A stretch of DNA of 54,701 bases from Thermococcus sp. (GCF_015521605.1 NZ_WANV01000004.1:1-54701); one strand, 5' to 3'; counted from the stretch's first letter, positions 1 through 9,443 are shown. Program-made: numbers and translations. Notes: generated by a model from the sequence alone, not told the origin.

Positions 1-1447
1 AAGGGAAATCTACGAGAGAACCGGGAGCGTAAAGAAGGCCCACGAAGCGGTTAAGGGCATTGTTAACAGGCGCTTCGTCGAGAGGAGCATCTACGAAGGC
101 TACAGAGAGCCAAGGGTTCCAAAGGACTTCCCGACCTTCGAGGAGTTCGCGAAGGAGAGGGGCTACGAAGGCGGCTTCGTCGCCGAGAGGGTCGTAAAGG
201 TTGAGCGGATTAAGCCAAGCTACACCAAATTCTACGACATCGGAGTCTATCACGAGGCCCACAACTTCATAGCCAACGGCGTCGTCGTCCACAACTGCGG
301 CGTCCGCCTCATAAGGACGAACCTCACCGAGAAGGAGGTAAGGCCCCGCATCAAGGAGCTCGTTGACACCCTCTTCAGGAACGTGCCATCGGGACTGGGA
401 AGCAAGGGAAGGGTGAGACTCCACTGGAGTCAGCTTGACGACGTCTTAGCGGACGGTGCCAAGTGGGCCGTTGACAACGGCTACGGCTGGAAGGAGGACC
501 TTGAGCACCTCGAAGAGGGCGGAAGGATGGAGGGGGCTAATCCCGGTGCGGTCAGCCAGAAGGCGAAGCAGAGGGGTGCTCCCCAGCTCGGTTCCCTCGG
601 CTCGGGAAACCACTTCCTTGAGGTTCAGGTCGTTGACAAGGTCTTTGACGAGAAGATAGCGGAAGCGTACGGCCTCTTCGAGGGGCAGGTCGTTGTCATG
701 GTCCACACCGGTTCGAGGGGTCTCGGCCACCAGGTTGCGAGCGACTACCTCAGGATAATGGAGAAGGCCAACAGGAAGTACGGCGTCCCCTGGCCGGACA
801 GGGAGCTGGTCAGCGTCCCGTTCCAGACCGAGGAGGGGCAGCGCTACTTCAGCGCGATGAAGGCAGCTGCCAACTTCGCCTGGGCCAACAGGCAGATGAT
901 AACCCACTGGGTCAGGGAGAGCTTTGAAGAGGTCTTCAAGAGGAAGGCCGAGGACATGGAGATGCACATTGTTTACGACGTCGCCCACAACATAGCGAAG
1001 GTCGAGGAACACGTCGTCGACGGAAGGAAGGTCACGGTTGTCGTCCACAGGAAGGGAGCCACGAGGGCCTTCCCCCCAGGGCACCCAGACGTGCCCAAAG
1101 CGTATCGTGACGTCGGACAGCCGGTTTTGATCCCCGGTTCGATGGGAACCGCTAGCTACGTCTTAGCGGGCGCAGAGGGCTCGATGAAAGAGACGTTCGG
1201 TTCGACCTGCCACGGTGCCGGAAGGCTGCTCAGCAGGAAGGCCGCAACGAGACAGTACCGCGGCGACAGGCTCAAGAACGAGCTCGCAAGGCAGGGCATC
1301 TACATCCGCGCGGCGTCGCTCAGGGTCGTTGCCGAGGAAGCCCCTGGCGCCTACAAGAGCGTTGACAACGTCGTAAACGTCGTCCACCGGGCTGGCATAG
1401 CGAACCTCGTGGCCAGGATGCGTCCGATGGGAGTTGCGAAGGGCTGA
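1..1447 (+). CDS. rtcB: RtcB RNA ligase precursor (3' part, intein-containing)
   Basis: RtcB joins RNA 2',3'-cyclic phosphate or 3'-phosphate ends to 5'-OH ends with GTP and Mn2+, and in archaea seals tRNA halves after intron removal. The gene enters from the left edge in frame 2, first as intein sequence (to base 295), then as 383 residues of C-extein. Visible RtcB hallmarks are SLGSGNHF (metal-binding His), HTGSRGLGH (second metal His) and GSTCHGAGR, which holds the His that becomes guanylylated. The first extein residue, Cys (codon 296-298), corresponds to the Mn-binding cysteine of Pyrococcus RtcB (C98). With it, the mature protein would be about 480 residues, the normal family size. The N-extein and most of the intein lie outside the window. 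A pyrimidine-rich tract follows the stop codon. Confidence 0.95.
   Translation, partial: REIYERTGSVKKAHEAVKGIVNRRFVERSIYEGYREPRVPKDFPTFEEFAKERGYEGGFVAERVVKVERIKPSYTKFYDIGVYHEAHNFIANGVVVHNCGVRLIRTNLTEKEVRPRIKELVDTLFRNVPSGLGSKGRVRLHWSQLDDVLADGAKWAVDNGYGWKEDLEHLEEGGRMEGANPGAVSQKAKQRGAPQLGSLGSGNHFLEVQVVDKVFDEKIAEAYGLFEGQVVVMVHTGSRGLGHQVASDYLRIMEKANRKYGVPWPDRELVSVPFQTEEGQRYFSAMKAAANFAWANRQMITHWVRESFEEVFKRKAEDMEMHIVYDVAHNIAKVEEHVVDGRKVTVVVHRKGATRAFPPGHPDVPKAYRDVGQPVLIPGSMGTASYVLAGAEGSMKETFGSTCHGAGRLLSRKAATRQYRGDRLKNELARQGIYIRAASLRVVAEEAPGAYKSVDNVVNVVHRAGIANLVARMRPMGVAKG
2..295 (+). other. C-terminal part of the RtcB intein
   Basis: The last 98 residues of an intein are visible. They end in NGVVVHN followed by Cys: the His-Asn pair and the following Cys are the standard C-terminal splice block and +1 nucleophile. 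The splice site is therefore between bases 295 and 296. The residues before it (around [16 protein letters not shown]) match block F. Whether a homing endonuclease domain is present cannot be seen because the rest lies upstream. The intein interrupts the protein directly before a metal-binding active-site cysteine, so the unspliced precursor should be inactive. Confidence 0.92.
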
Positions 1448-1478
1448 TTTCTGCTTTCTTCTTTGTCTTTCTCAATAA
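1448..1478 (+). terminator. Pyrimidine-rich tract after rtcB
   Basis: Directly after the rtcB stop codon the plus strand is a run of T and C with several short T stretches. This is the usual look of archaeal transcription termination, which needs T-rich tracts rather than hairpins. The next gene converges from the other strand and ends at 1492. Confidence 0.45.
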
Positions 1479-1491
1479 GATAAAAAGGATG

Positions 1492-2418
1492 TCAGCTGAT
1501 GTCGCTGGTCATGAATTTGGCGTAGGCTATTGCGAAGGGGAGGAACAGCATCACGAGGAGCATGGCCAGGTTGTTGAAGCCGTAGGTGAACGAGTCGCTC
1601 AGGGGGATGTAGTAGTTGAGGAACCTGTCCCCACCAAATATGTACTGAACTAGCTGGACGTAGTGGTGAGCTGGGTTGAGGAAGTGCAGCCTTGCCATCC
1701 AAGTATTTACCGTTTCCTGCCAGACGTCATGGGCGCCAGTCCCCCACGGCGGTTCTGGGCCCGCAAGCCTCGGTGCGGCTATGCCGACCACTATGCCGTA
1801 GAAGACCGTGAGGAAGATGGCCAGGCCGACCGCGGCGAGCATAGACGTCTCGGGTTTCTTGAAGAGGGTCGAGAAGAGCACGCCGATTGAGAGGAACGTC
1901 AGGGTGTAGAGTATCGTGGCGATGATGGCCAGGAAGGCCCTGAAAAGTGAATCTCCGTCCAGTGGAATGCCCAGTACCAGCATCACTGCCGCTATGGCGA
2001 CGTAGACAACGAGGTTTGTGAGTACAATCAGCAACCCCATACCGAGGAACTTGCCGTTGATGACCTCGTCCCTGTAAACCGGATGTCCGAGGAGAACTTT
2101 AGCCGTTCCCGTTTCGACCTCCCTGTTTATCGCATCTGCACCCAGGGCCGCACCCAAGACCGCTCCTATGATGGTTATTATCATCATGTTTATCATGAAA
2201 AGCCCCGCAAGCGGCGTCATGTAGACCTCCCCGACGGATCCCCAGAGATAGAGCTCGTTGTTTTCCACCCTAGGCGTTCCCATGCGGATCAGATAGTCCT
2301 TGATGCCGTAAACTGCGAGGGCAAAAATGAGAAGGTAGAGACCCATGATGACTATGAACCTCTTGCTCTTCACCGAGGTGTAGAGTTCCTTGAGGGCTAT
2401 GTTCCAGGCCGGGTTCAT
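1492..2418 (-). CDS. ABC-2 type transporter permease
   Basis: Integral membrane subunit of an ABC exporter, about 308 residues. An N-terminal helix is preceded by a basic stretch (LKELYTSVKSKRF), as is typical of ABC-2 permeases, and several further hydrophobic segments follow. A conserved-looking stretch, DAINREVETGTAKVLLGHPV, lies after the second membrane segment; it matches the region in this family that contacts the ATPase. I place the start at the ATG at 2418, which overlaps the TGA of the upstream gene (ATGA), so the two are translationally coupled; a nine-codon extension upstream is possible but would lie inside the upstream gene. It is the last gene of a three-gene operon with the ATPase (4538-5467) and the large membrane-anchored protein. 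The substrate is unknown. Confidence 0.88.
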   Translation of the reverse strand: MNPAWNIALKELYTSVKSKRFIVIMGLYLLIFALAVYGIKDYLIRMGTPRVENNELYLWGSVGEVYMTPLAGLFMINMMIITIIGAVLGAALGADAINREVETGTAKVLLGHPVYRDEVINGKFLGMGLLIVLTNLVVYVAIAAVMLVLGIPLDGDSLFRAFLAIIATILYTLTFLSIGVLFSTLFKKPETSMLAAVGLAIFLTVFYGIVVGIAAPRLAGPEPPWGTGAHDVWQETVNTWMARLHFLNPAHHYVQLVQYIFGGDRFLNYYIPLSDSFTYGFNNLAMLLVMLFLPFAIAYAKFMTSDIS

Positions 2419-4541
2419 CTTCTTCCGACCCTCCTCATCAGCCATATCACGATGCCGAAGACCGCCACGAGGAGCAGTATTCCGAGATAGGCACTGCTGG
2501 AACTCTGCGTTACTCTGACGGTTATTACCGTCTCCGCCTTAGCCTGGTCGCCAGCGGCCGTTACCGTTATCGTGTACGTTCCGGCAGGTGCGGATTTTGG
2601 AACCTTGATCCGGAGCTCGACGGTGGTGGGCCCGGGATACACCTGGACGTTTCCCCTTTCCATGACTCCGAGCCGCGGGATTGTATCCGGCACGACCTCA
2701 ACGTCCCACCCGGCTGGTGCTTGAACCGAGAACTTAACGTTCGTGACAGTTCCGGCGGCGTCCACCCATATGTTGGTGGCCGTCGAGCCCCCGGCTTTTA
2801 CCGTGAGGCTTGGATAGTCCGAGTTGAGGGTTAAGCTTGCGGGGTTCTCGACCCTGACGGTCAGGGTTTTTTCGACCTTTGTTCTCTTCCCCTCAATGAT
2901 GACCCTGGCATTTATGCCTCCAGACACAACGTTGAATGGCGCTATAACCACGAGGTAGGCGCTTGTGCTCTCTCCGGGGCCGACCTTTATCGTCCCCACA
3001 GGAGTGGCGCCGCTGGGATCTTGGCTGATCACGTAGCTCCATCCGGGTTCGAGCCCCTCCAGGGTTATCCTGTACTCGTCTTCGTTGGAGCCCAGGTTGG
3101 TTATTCTCACCTCGGTGCTGGCACTTCCCCCGGCCTGCACTGTGAGGGCATCGTTCTGGAGCTCCGCCTCGAAGTAGTATGGCGCCCTGCTCAGGGTTAT
3201 CTGAATGCTCTTCTCCTCCCCGTCACCCAGCTCGATAGTTTCCTCCTTGGGAACCGCCCCGGGTGCGCCGGCGACGAGTTTGTACTTCCCGGAGGGAAGT
3301 TCCAAGGCCGCGGCACCGGTCGGAGAGGTCGTGACGTTCCTCCCCCCTACGCTCACCCATCCTTTCACGGGGTTTCCGCTCTCGTCGGTTAGAATCACGG
3401 TCAGCTTTGCAGGCTCTCCGAGGTAGGTCTTGTATATGTTGATCACCAGACCGTATTCCCTCCCGTTTACGATGAAGCTCAGCCTGTGGTTCCCGAGGGT
3501 GGCGTTCCGTGGAACCTCGATGACGAGGCTTGCCGCTAAGGTTCCCGAAACGGTGAAGCTCCTGAGCCGGTACTCCCCGGTGGTCAGGTACATGTTCCAG
3601 CCGGCCGGAATGTCCTTGGGTTCAAAATCGACGGTTCCGCTTCCGGTGAACGTTACGGGAATAGTAAGAACCTGGCCGGCCTCAACATCGAGTGCGAGGT
3701 ATGGAATTGAGACCTCAACCCCTCTGGCCTCTATCTCAATGCTTCCCGGTAAGCTCCCGACTGAGAACTTGACGGTTCCACTTCCCGTTGCCTCGACGTG
3801 AAGGGTGACCGTAACCGAGCCCATCGGTGGGAGGGTTATCTCCTCGACCTCGACACCACCGTACAGAAAGCTTGCCTTCCAGCCCTTGGGCATTGATATA
3901 ACCGTGAGGTTCAAGCTCATCTCGGAGTTGGAGGAGCTCGTTATCGTTATCGGGATGTCAACCGGTCCGGAGACCCTTATCTTTCCGTAGGGGTAGAAGA
4001 CCACGTAATTCAGACTGAGGGTTTCGGAGACGGGGCTTGCGGCATACACCTTTATCTCCTTCCCGTCGTACTCAAGGGCTATCAGATCAACTACCGCGCT
4101 TCCATTGACCTCCAGCGTTCTCGCAACGCCGTTCACCGAGACGTCAACGGTCTTGTTACCGACCGCCGTCACCTCGACGACGTTGCCATTAAAGGAGGCC
4201 TTCGCACCGACCTCCGGCTTGAGGGAGGTTATGAAGTCTGGCTTCACCGATACGACAACAAAACCACCCTGTGGGGTATAGCTCCCGAGGAGAATTTTGA
4301 GACCGTCCCTCTCTATCTCCGTTCCGAAGGCGAATGGCTTCAGCTCCAGTATTCTGCTCCCGTTCCTCAGCATCAGGTAGTGGCTCCCATCGGCGGCCTG
4401 GACAACGGTTATAGTGTAGTTGCCCACGGCAAGGGTCTGCCCCGTGGTGATCCTGCCCTCAAACACCGTCACGTACGGCTGAGCGGCAACGAGCGACGAC
4501 AGGAGGACAAGCGAAAGGAGAATTCCGAAAAGCTTCCTCAC
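2415..4541 (-). CDS. Secreted, membrane-anchored protein with NEW3/CARDB-like beta domains
   Basis: A 708-residue protein with a clear signal peptide (MRKLFGILLSLVLLSSLVAA) and one C-terminal membrane helix (about residues 682-703) followed by RRVGRR. The body is beta-rich and made of Ig-like modules with phrases such as PAGWDVEV, PKSAPAGTYTITV and LEPGWSYVIS. These phrases are typical of NPCBM-associated NEW3 and CARDB-type domains of archaeal cell-surface proteins. Most of it should lie outside the cell, anchored by the last helix. It sits between the ATPase and permease genes with 4-base ATGA overlaps on both sides, so it is very probably a dedicated extracytoplasmic part of this ABC system, either a substrate-binding or envelope-contacting component. 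That role is inferred from position. Confidence 0.8.
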   Translation of the reverse strand: MRKLFGILLSLVLLSSLVAAQPYVTVFEGRITTGQTLAVGNYTITVVQAADGSHYLMLRNGSRILELKPFAFGTEIERDGLKILLGSYTPQGGFVVVSVKPDFITSLKPEVGAKASFNGNVVEVTAVGNKTVDVSVNGVARTLEVNGSAVVDLIALEYDGKEIKVYAASPVSETLSLNYVVFYPYGKIRVSGPVDIPITITSSSNSEMSLNLTVISMPKGWKASFLYGGVEVEEITLPPMGSVTVTLHVEATGSGTVKFSVGSLPGSIEIEARGVEVSIPYLALDVEAGQVLTIPVTFTGSGTVDFEPKDIPAGWNMYLTTGEYRLRSFTVSGTLAASLVIEVPRNATLGNHRLSFIVNGREYGLVINIYKTYLGEPAKLTVILTDESGNPVKGWVSVGGRNVTTSPTGAAALELPSGKYKLVAGAPGAVPKEETIELGDGEEKSIQITLSRAPYYFEAELQNDALTVQAGGSASTEVRITNLGSNEDEYRITLEGLEPGWSYVISQDPSGATPVGTIKVGPGESTSAYLVVIAPFNVVSGGINARVIIEGKRTKVEKTLTVRVENPASLTLNSDYPSLTVKAGGSTATNIWVDAAGTVTNVKFSVQAPAGWDVEVVPDTIPRLGVMERGNVQVYPGPTTVELRIKVPKSAPAGTYTITVTAAGDQAKAETVITVRVTQSSSSAYLGILLLVAVFGIVIWLMRRVGRR

Positions 4542-5467
4542 TCCCCATCCCTCCCGTAAACTGTTTTGAGGAAAACGTCTTCGAGGCTGGGTTCCTCGAT
4601 ATCGAGCCTCAGAATCGTGAGACCCCCTTCGGAGAGAGCCCTTGACAGCTCCTCCCTGATGTCGGCGCGGGCGAATATTATGGCCTGATTCGGCGTGATC
4701 AGCTCAATCCTCGTTATCTCAGGGTGCTCAATAACCGGCAGAGGTTCCTTGGTCTCCACCTTTATTTCGTAGCCCTCAAGCTCCATGAACTGCTTCTTTA
4801 TTTCTCCTATAGTCCCCACGGCCCGAAGGTTTCCCCTCACGATTATCCCGACCCTGTCACTGAGCTCTTCGACCTCGCTGAGTATGTGCGACGAGAAGAA
4901 CACCGTCCTTCCCTCCGACCGGGCTTCCCTTATCAGTCTCTTGACGAGGTGGGCACCCTCGGGATCAAGGCCACTGGTCGGCTCGTCGAGGATGAGCAGC
5001 TCGGGGTCGTTTATGAACGTCTGGGCTATGAGGAGTCTCTGCTTCATGCCCTTGGAGAAGGTTTTGGCCTTCCGGTAGCGGACTTCCCATAGGCCGACCA
5101 TCTTCAGGAGTTCTTCGATGCGCTTCTCTTTCTCTGCGTTGGACATACGGTAGAAATTGGCGAAGAACTCAAGGTTCTTCCATGCTGTCAGCTCACCGTA
5201 TACAGTAGCATTTTCCGGAAGGTAGCCGATTCTCTCCTTTATCTTCAGGGGTTCTCTTGAGATGTCCATGCCCAGAATCTCAATCCTTCCGCTGTCGGGG
5301 ATGATGAGGTTCAGCATGCTCAGGATTGTCGTTGTTTTTCCGGCACCGTTTGGCCCGAGGAACCCGAAGACCTCGCCCTCCTTTACCTCCAGGTTCAGGG
5401 AGTTGACGGCCTTCAGGGTTCCGTACGACTTGGTGAGGTTCTGGATGAGTATGGCGGATGATGGCAT
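4538..5467 (-). CDS. ABC transporter ATP-binding protein
   Basis: A 309-residue ABC ATPase of the exporter (CcmA/NatA-like) group. Walker A is GPNGAGKTTT (residues 39-48), the signature is FSKGMKQRL (about 137-145), Walker B LLILDE is followed by PTSGLD (about 157-168), and the switch His lies in FFSSH (about 190-194). About 90 residues after the core form the C-terminal domain common in this group. The start is an ATG preceded by GGAGGTGGT. It is the first gene of the operon, and its stop overlaps the next start by 4 bases. It powers the permease at 1492-2418. Confidence 0.93.
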   Translation of the reverse strand: MPSSAILIQNLTKSYGTLKAVNSLNLEVKEGEVFGFLGPNGAGKTTTILSMLNLIIPDSGRIEILGMDISREPLKIKERIGYLPENATVYGELTAWKNLEFFANFYRMSNAEKEKRIEELLKMVGLWEVRYRKAKTFSKGMKQRLLIAQTFINDPELLILDEPTSGLDPEGAHLVKRLIREARSEGRTVFFSSHILSEVEELSDRVGIIVRGNLRAVGTIGEIKKQFMELEGYEIKVETKEPLPVIEHPEITRIELITPNQAIIFARADIREELSRALSEGGLTILRLDIEEPSLEDVFLKTVYGRDGE

Positions 5468-5562
5468 GAACTACCACCTCCATCGATGGTAATGAAGCCA
5501 TAACTTAAAAGGATTACGGACAGTGTTTTAAAGGAAGAAACCAATAAGCTTGGGGGAGGCAT
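5468..5562. promoter_or_regulatory. Divergent promoter region, ABC operon / moaC
   Basis: A short region between two divergent genes. On the minus strand a CCTTTTAAGTTA element (5500-5511) is a possible TATA box for the ABC operon. On the plus strand TGTTTTAAAG (5524-5533) is a possible TATA box for moaC. The moaC ribosome binding site GGGGGAGG (5552-5559) precedes its ATG. Confidence 0.5.
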
Positions 5563-6042
5563 ATGAAGGAGCTCACGCACGTCGATGAAAGGGGCGTCAA
5601 GATGGTCGAAGTGGGCCACAAGAGGGAAGTTTTCAGGAAGGCCGTAGCAAGGGGCAGAATAAGGCTCAGGCCGGAAACGATAGGGCTGATAAAGTCCGGA
5701 AAGACGAAGAAGGGCAACGTCTTGGCCACCGCTCAGATAGCGGGCATCCTGGCGGTAAAGAAAACGCCGGAGCTGATCCCACTCTGCCACCCGATACCGC
5801 TCACGGGCGTGGACATATCCTTCGAGCTTGGCGAGGATTACATAGAGGCGACCTGCGAGGTTCGCGCCCATTACAAGACGGGGGTTGAGATGGAGGCACT
5901 AACCGGTGTCGCCGTTGCCCTGCTGACAATATGGGACATGGTCAAGGCCGTTGAGAAGGACGAGAGCGGCCAGTACCCGTTCACGAGGATAGAGGGTATT
6001 CGCGTGGTGGAAAAGGTGAAGGAGGATCACTCCCTGCAGTAG
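5563..6042 (+). CDS. moaC: Cyclic pyranopterin monophosphate synthase MoaC
   Basis: Converts the 3',8-cyclo-GTP product made by MoaA into cyclic pyranopterin monophosphate, the second step of molybdopterin (in Thermococcales mostly tungstopterin) biosynthesis. At 159 residues it matches the family length. Family motifs present include [16 protein letters not shown], the catalytic-region LCHPIPL, and [14 protein letters not shown], with FTRIEGIRV near the C-terminus. The start is ATG at 5563 behind a strong GGGGGAGG. Other cofactor genes in the window, moeA and moaB, are about 24 kb away. It converges on and slightly overlaps the gene ending at 6027. Confidence 0.95.
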   Translation: MKELTHVDERGVKMVEVGHKREVFRKAVARGRIRLRPETIGLIKSGKTKKGNVLATAQIAGILAVKKTPELIPLCHPIPLTGVDISFELGEDYIEATCEVRAHYKTGVEMEALTGVAVALLTIWDMVKAVEKDESGQYPFTRIEGIRVVEKVKEDHSLQ

Positions 6043-6545
6043 CCGAGGACAAAGTACTCGAACGCTTTCGCCAGGTCGTTCAGGAGAAAGCCGAGAAAGA
6101 ACAGCAGGAACGTTCCGAGTGGATATTCCTCGAAGTAGCTCCAGACGAGCCACCACACGGCCCCCCAGATGATTATGGAAGGTATCTCTGTTAGGATCAT
6201 TGATTTTTTCGAAATTTCCCTGAGGAGGAGGCGTTTGAGCCCGTTTTCATCACGGGCAATGTACTTTGTGGGCTTTGGCCAGTTCTTTTCAGACACCCAG
6301 ACAGTATGTCTCGCGAGGAAAAGTTTGCCCTTTGGGAACTTCAGGACGTAAACGTAGGGGCCGTAGCTTGAGGCTATGAACGACTCTATGGCGAGTTCGA
6401 CGTCGATGTCTTTCTGAAATTCTGAGACGTGGGCACCCTTCCTGCGGAGCACCTCCACTACGTCCTCCGGCTTGAACTTGTTCATATCGAGGATTCTGAT
6501 GCGGTGGCTCGGACTGAGAAGCCTCTCTACTATCATCCACATCAC
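6027..6545 (-). CDS. Uncharacterised membrane protein
   Basis: About 169-172 residues. The N-terminal two thirds are soluble and mixed, with phrases such as [19 protein letters not shown] and [34 protein letters not shown]. Two hydrophobic helices lie near the C-terminus (about residues 119-136 and 142-160). I do not recognise a family. The reading frame begins with GTG at 6545; an ATG three codons in, behind GGGTGATG, is an equally likely start. A TATA-like AAATTTTATAAG lies upstream at about 6580-6591. The 3' end overlaps moaC by 16 bases on the opposite strand. Confidence 0.7.
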   Translation of the reverse strand: MMWMIVERLLSPSHRIRILDMNKFKPEDVVEVLRRKGAHVSEFQKDIDVELAIESFIASSYGPYVYVLKFPKGKLFLARHTVWVSEKNWPKPTKYIARDENGLKRLLLREISKKSMILTEIPSIIIWGAVWWLVWSYFEEYPLGTFLLFFLGFLLNDLAKAFEYFVLGYCRE

Positions 6546-6642
6546 CCGGAGCTATTGTTTTGGTTTTACTCCTGGAACTTATAAAATTTGCCGTTTCTAG
6601 GTTTCAGGTAACTTTTTTAGTCCCGGCAACATTCCTTTAGTG

Positions 6643-8373
6643 ATGACGCTCAAGCTGAACCCCGAGGCTAAAGCGATATACCGCTCAATCCGGGAGGAGA
6701 TAAAGAGGCGGTTAGTCCTTCCTGGGAGCTCTTCCCTTCTTGACAGGTTTGAGCCAACATCGGAGGAGAAGGAGATTCTCCGCAGGCAGGGGTATTTCCG
6801 TGAAAACCTTCCCCAAATCCGCCCCGAGCTGAGGGAACAGATTGCCAAGGTTAAGCCGATAAAATTCCGCCGCGATTATCTCCACGACCGGATTCTCATA
6901 GTCGACGAAAGCGAGCTGGAAAGGGCCCGGAGCATGGGGCTCTGCGAGGTCTCCACGAGTTTGGAGGATAGCGAGGGCTATCCCCTGGTGCTAAGCACCG
7001 TTGGCTACGGGATTGACGTGGAACTAACGCCCTCCCAGATCGCCCCGGAGCTATACATCATGCCTCTGTGGGAGAACCGGGGAACGCTTGAAGCTCTGGC
7101 TAAGATCGGCGAGCTGACCGGAAAAGGGAGTGTTGCCTCGGAGATCCTCCGTGGGCTGAATGAACTCGAAGAGGTTATGGAAAAGCGGAAGCTCCTTGAC
7201 GGCCTGGAGGAGCTGGTTGCGGAGAAAGAGCGCGAGCTTAACGGGAGGATATCCGAGAAGCTTGAGACGTTCAGACTGACGCTGAGCGGAAAAGAACTGC
7301 TGGACTTCCTCGGGGAGCTCAGGGCCGGGAACTATGAGGCCATATTCAGGCACTTCGGCGAGGTTGAGGGTGAGATACTGGATTTAATAAACGAGGCCGA
7401 GAAGGATCTGACTGAAAAGCTCGGTATCACCGTCGAGCTCTTCTCCCGGGAGGAACTGTACCCGGTGACGGTTCCTCCGGAGAGAGTGCAGCTACTAAGG
7501 GAGGAGTTAGAAAGGGAACTCAAGGTCGAGCTGTACCTCACGAGCAGGGAAGTACTTGAAAAAATTATGCCCCTCCTCCCCGGGCTCAAGGAAGAGCTCG
7601 GCAGGGTTCACGAGCTTGACTTCCTGCTGGCGGTGAAGGACTTCACCGAAGGCTTCTCCCTCCCAGAGCTTTGGAAGGGCGGAATGGCGTTCCTCAACGG
7701 ACGGCACCTCTTCATAGAAAACCCACAGCCGGTTAGCTATGCCGTCGGAAAAACGCCCGGAGGATTTTCAGTCCCTGGGGCTGGCGGTATACGCGGTGAG
7801 AGAGTGGTCATCCTCACGGGCGCAAACAGCGGTGGAAAGACCAGCCTCCTAGAGCTGATGACACAGATAACCGTCCTGGCTCACATGGGGTTTCCCGTCC
7901 CTGCGGAAAAGGCCTGGGTTGAGCCTCTCAACGAGCTGTTCTTTTTCAGGAGAAAGAGGAGCGCCTACGGGGCAGGTGCATTTGAGACGGCCCTGCGCTC
8001 CTTCGTCAGGGCCCTCAGGGGAGGGGGCAGAAAGCTCATCCTTATAGACGAGTTCGAGGCCATAACCGAGCCCGGTGCGGCTGTCAAAATAATTGGCGAA
8101 CTTTTGAAGATAGCCCACGAAAAGGGCTTTTACGTTGTCATAGTGTCACACCTGGGAGATGACCTCAGGAAGGAACTCCCCTTTGCCCGGGTGGATGGGA
8201 TAGAGGCCAAAGGCCTGGACGAGAAGCTCAACCTCATAGTTGACCGGCAGCCGGTCTTCGGAAAGCTCGGCAGGAGCACGCCGGAGCTCATCGTTGAAAG
8301 CCTTGCAAGAAAGAAACGCGGAAAGGAGAGGGAAATCTTCGAGAGGGTTCTGAGGGCCTTCAGGCAGGAATGA
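6643..8373 (+). CDS. MutS-like ATPase (archaeal MutS2/MutS5-related)
   Basis: A 576-residue protein built from an N-terminal helical region, a long coiled-coil-like lever (about residues 165-320) and a C-terminal MutS-type ABC ATPase. The Walker A-like motif is TGANSGGKTSLLE (about residues 390-402). Walker B is LILIDEFEA, followed by ITEPGAA, as in MutS2, where this region reads DELGAGTDP. VIVSH corresponds to the switch His. The mismatch-recognition domain and the C-terminal Smr nuclease domain of classical MutS or MutS2 are not evident, so a role in recombination or DNA structure processing is likelier than mismatch repair. The track start is a GTG immediately before the ATG at 6643; I prefer the ATG. 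No ribosome binding site is obvious. Confidence 0.85.
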   Translation: MTLKLNPEAKAIYRSIREEIKRRLVLPGSSSLLDRFEPTSEEKEILRRQGYFRENLPQIRPELREQIAKVKPIKFRRDYLHDRILIVDESELERARSMGLCEVSTSLEDSEGYPLVLSTVGYGIDVELTPSQIAPELYIMPLWENRGTLEALAKIGELTGKGSVASEILRGLNELEEVMEKRKLLDGLEELVAEKERELNGRISEKLETFRLTLSGKELLDFLGELRAGNYEAIFRHFGEVEGEILDLINEAEKDLTEKLGITVELFSREELYPVTVPPERVQLLREELERELKVELYLTSREVLEKIMPLLPGLKEELGRVHELDFLLAVKDFTEGFSLPELWKGGMAFLNGRHLFIENPQPVSYAVGKTPGGFSVPGAGGIRGERVVILTGANSGGKTSLLELMTQITVLAHMGFPVPAEKAWVEPLNELFFFRRKRSAYGAGAFETALRSFVRALRGGGRKLILIDEFEAITEPGAAVKIIGELLKIAHEKGFYVVIVSHLGDDLRKELPFARVDGIEAKGLDEKLNLIVDRQPVFGKLGRSTPELIVESLARKKRGKEREIFERVLRAFRQE

Positions 8374-8449
8374 TCCGCGGTGTCCCGGTGCGGTCACGGG
8401 ATGCGTATCGTTCTGAAGTCACCCTTTCTTTTCGGTCGGCTGCTGGGTC

Positions 8450-9118
8450 TTACCCCACCCAGCTCCGTTCCCTGTACCTCCCTCTGCTTTCGATCTCTCC
8501 CATCTTCTCCTCGATTTCATCTCTGGCCTTCTCCCCGCGTATTTCAGCGTAGCCTTCTAAAACGGCTTCAAAGCCCCTCTCAAACCAGGTGTAGTGGGTG
8601 CTCTCCATGGCACGCTTGAGGAGGTGTAGGTCAACGCCCCTTGCTTCGAGCGTTGAGTCGAAGTCTGCCAGGCCGAAGTCTATCAGGTAGACCTTCCCGC
8701 CTCTGAGTATCATGTTGCTGGTGGTCAGGTCGCCGTGGACTATGCCCGCTTCGTGGAGCCGTCCAATCTGCCTTCCAATCTCCCTGCAGAGGGAAAGCCT
8801 CTCATCCATCGGCAGCTTCTCCAGAAGCTCCTTCAGGCGTTCACCGTCTATGAACTCCATGGCTATCTTCATCTCCCTCATATCAACCTCGTAGACATAG
8901 GGACAGTTCACACCGAACTCCTTTGCCCGGTGGAGAACCCTTGCCTCTCTAACCGTTCTCTCCTTTCTCAACCGTTCGTCTATCTCCCTTATCCGGTAGC
9001 GCTTTGGAATCCTGTGCTTAACGATTACCCTCTCGCCCGGAAGGAGATCCGCACCAAAGTATTCTTTGAATTCGGTGAGGTATATCTTCGCCTCCGCTCC
9101 CTGTTTTATCAGCTCCAT
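8450..9118 (-). CDS. bud32: Bud32, KEOPS complex ATPase/kinase
   Basis: A 222-residue small RIO-like protein kinase, the Bud32 subunit of KEOPS, which with Kae1 makes the t6A modification of tRNAs reading ANN codons. The start MELIKQGAEAKIYL is the glycine-poor nucleotide loop of the family. The catalytic loop is IVHGDLTTSNM and the metal site is LIDFGLA. The short, basic C-terminus is also typical. It is a stand-alone form, not fused to Kae1 as in some archaea. The start ATG lies behind GGGGTGAT, which is inside the last codons of the upstream gene (ends at 9123), so the two are an operon. Confidence 0.95.
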   Translation of the reverse strand: MELIKQGAEAKIYLTEFKEYFGADLLPGERVIVKHRIPKRYRIREIDERLRKERTVREARVLHRAKEFGVNCPYVYEVDMREMKIAMEFIDGERLKELLEKLPMDERLSLCREIGRQIGRLHEAGIVHGDLTTSNMILRGGKVYLIDFGLADFDSTLEARGVDLHLLKRAMESTHYTWFERGFEAVLEGYAEIRGEKARDEIEEKMGEIESRGRYRERSWVG

Positions 9119-9122
9119 GAAA

Positions 9123-9443
9123 TCACCCCTGGCTAAGTGCGAACTCCTCGATCAGCCGTGAGTAGTTCCGAACTGTGACCCGTATCTCCACGACGTTCTC
9201 CATCTTTATGATGAAAACTCCCTCATCTCCTCGAAGGACCAAAACGGCCTTATCAATCTTTCCGTTGTCCAGAATCCTGCGCGCATAGCGGAGCTTTTCG
9301 TTGTCTGACTCAAGCATGTCATCGAGGATGGAAGCGGCGTTTTCAACGTCCACACTCACGATGCCGTAGAGGGCTATAGCGTCGAAGATGTCCCTGGCTT
9401 TTTCCGGGGTTATGGGATAGGTCACCGGACTCATCGCTTTCAC
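9123..9443 (-). CDS. Conserved small protein of unknown function
   Basis: A 106-residue soluble protein upstream of bud32, with only 4 bases between them. The N-terminal half is helical (ITPEKARDIFDAIALYGI, AASILDDMLESDNEKLRYARRIL). The C-terminal half looks like beta strands (KAVLVLRGDEGVFIIKMENVVEIRVTVRN). I do not recognise the family. The frame begins with GTG at 9443; the ATG three codons in (9434) is an alternative. Co-transcription with bud32 suggests a housekeeping or tRNA-linked role, but this is inference only. Confidence 0.65.
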   Translation of the reverse strand: MKAMSPVTYPITPEKARDIFDAIALYGIVSVDVENAASILDDMLESDNEKLRYARRILDNGKIDKAVLVLRGDEGVFIIKMENVVEIRVTVRNYSRLIEEFALSQG

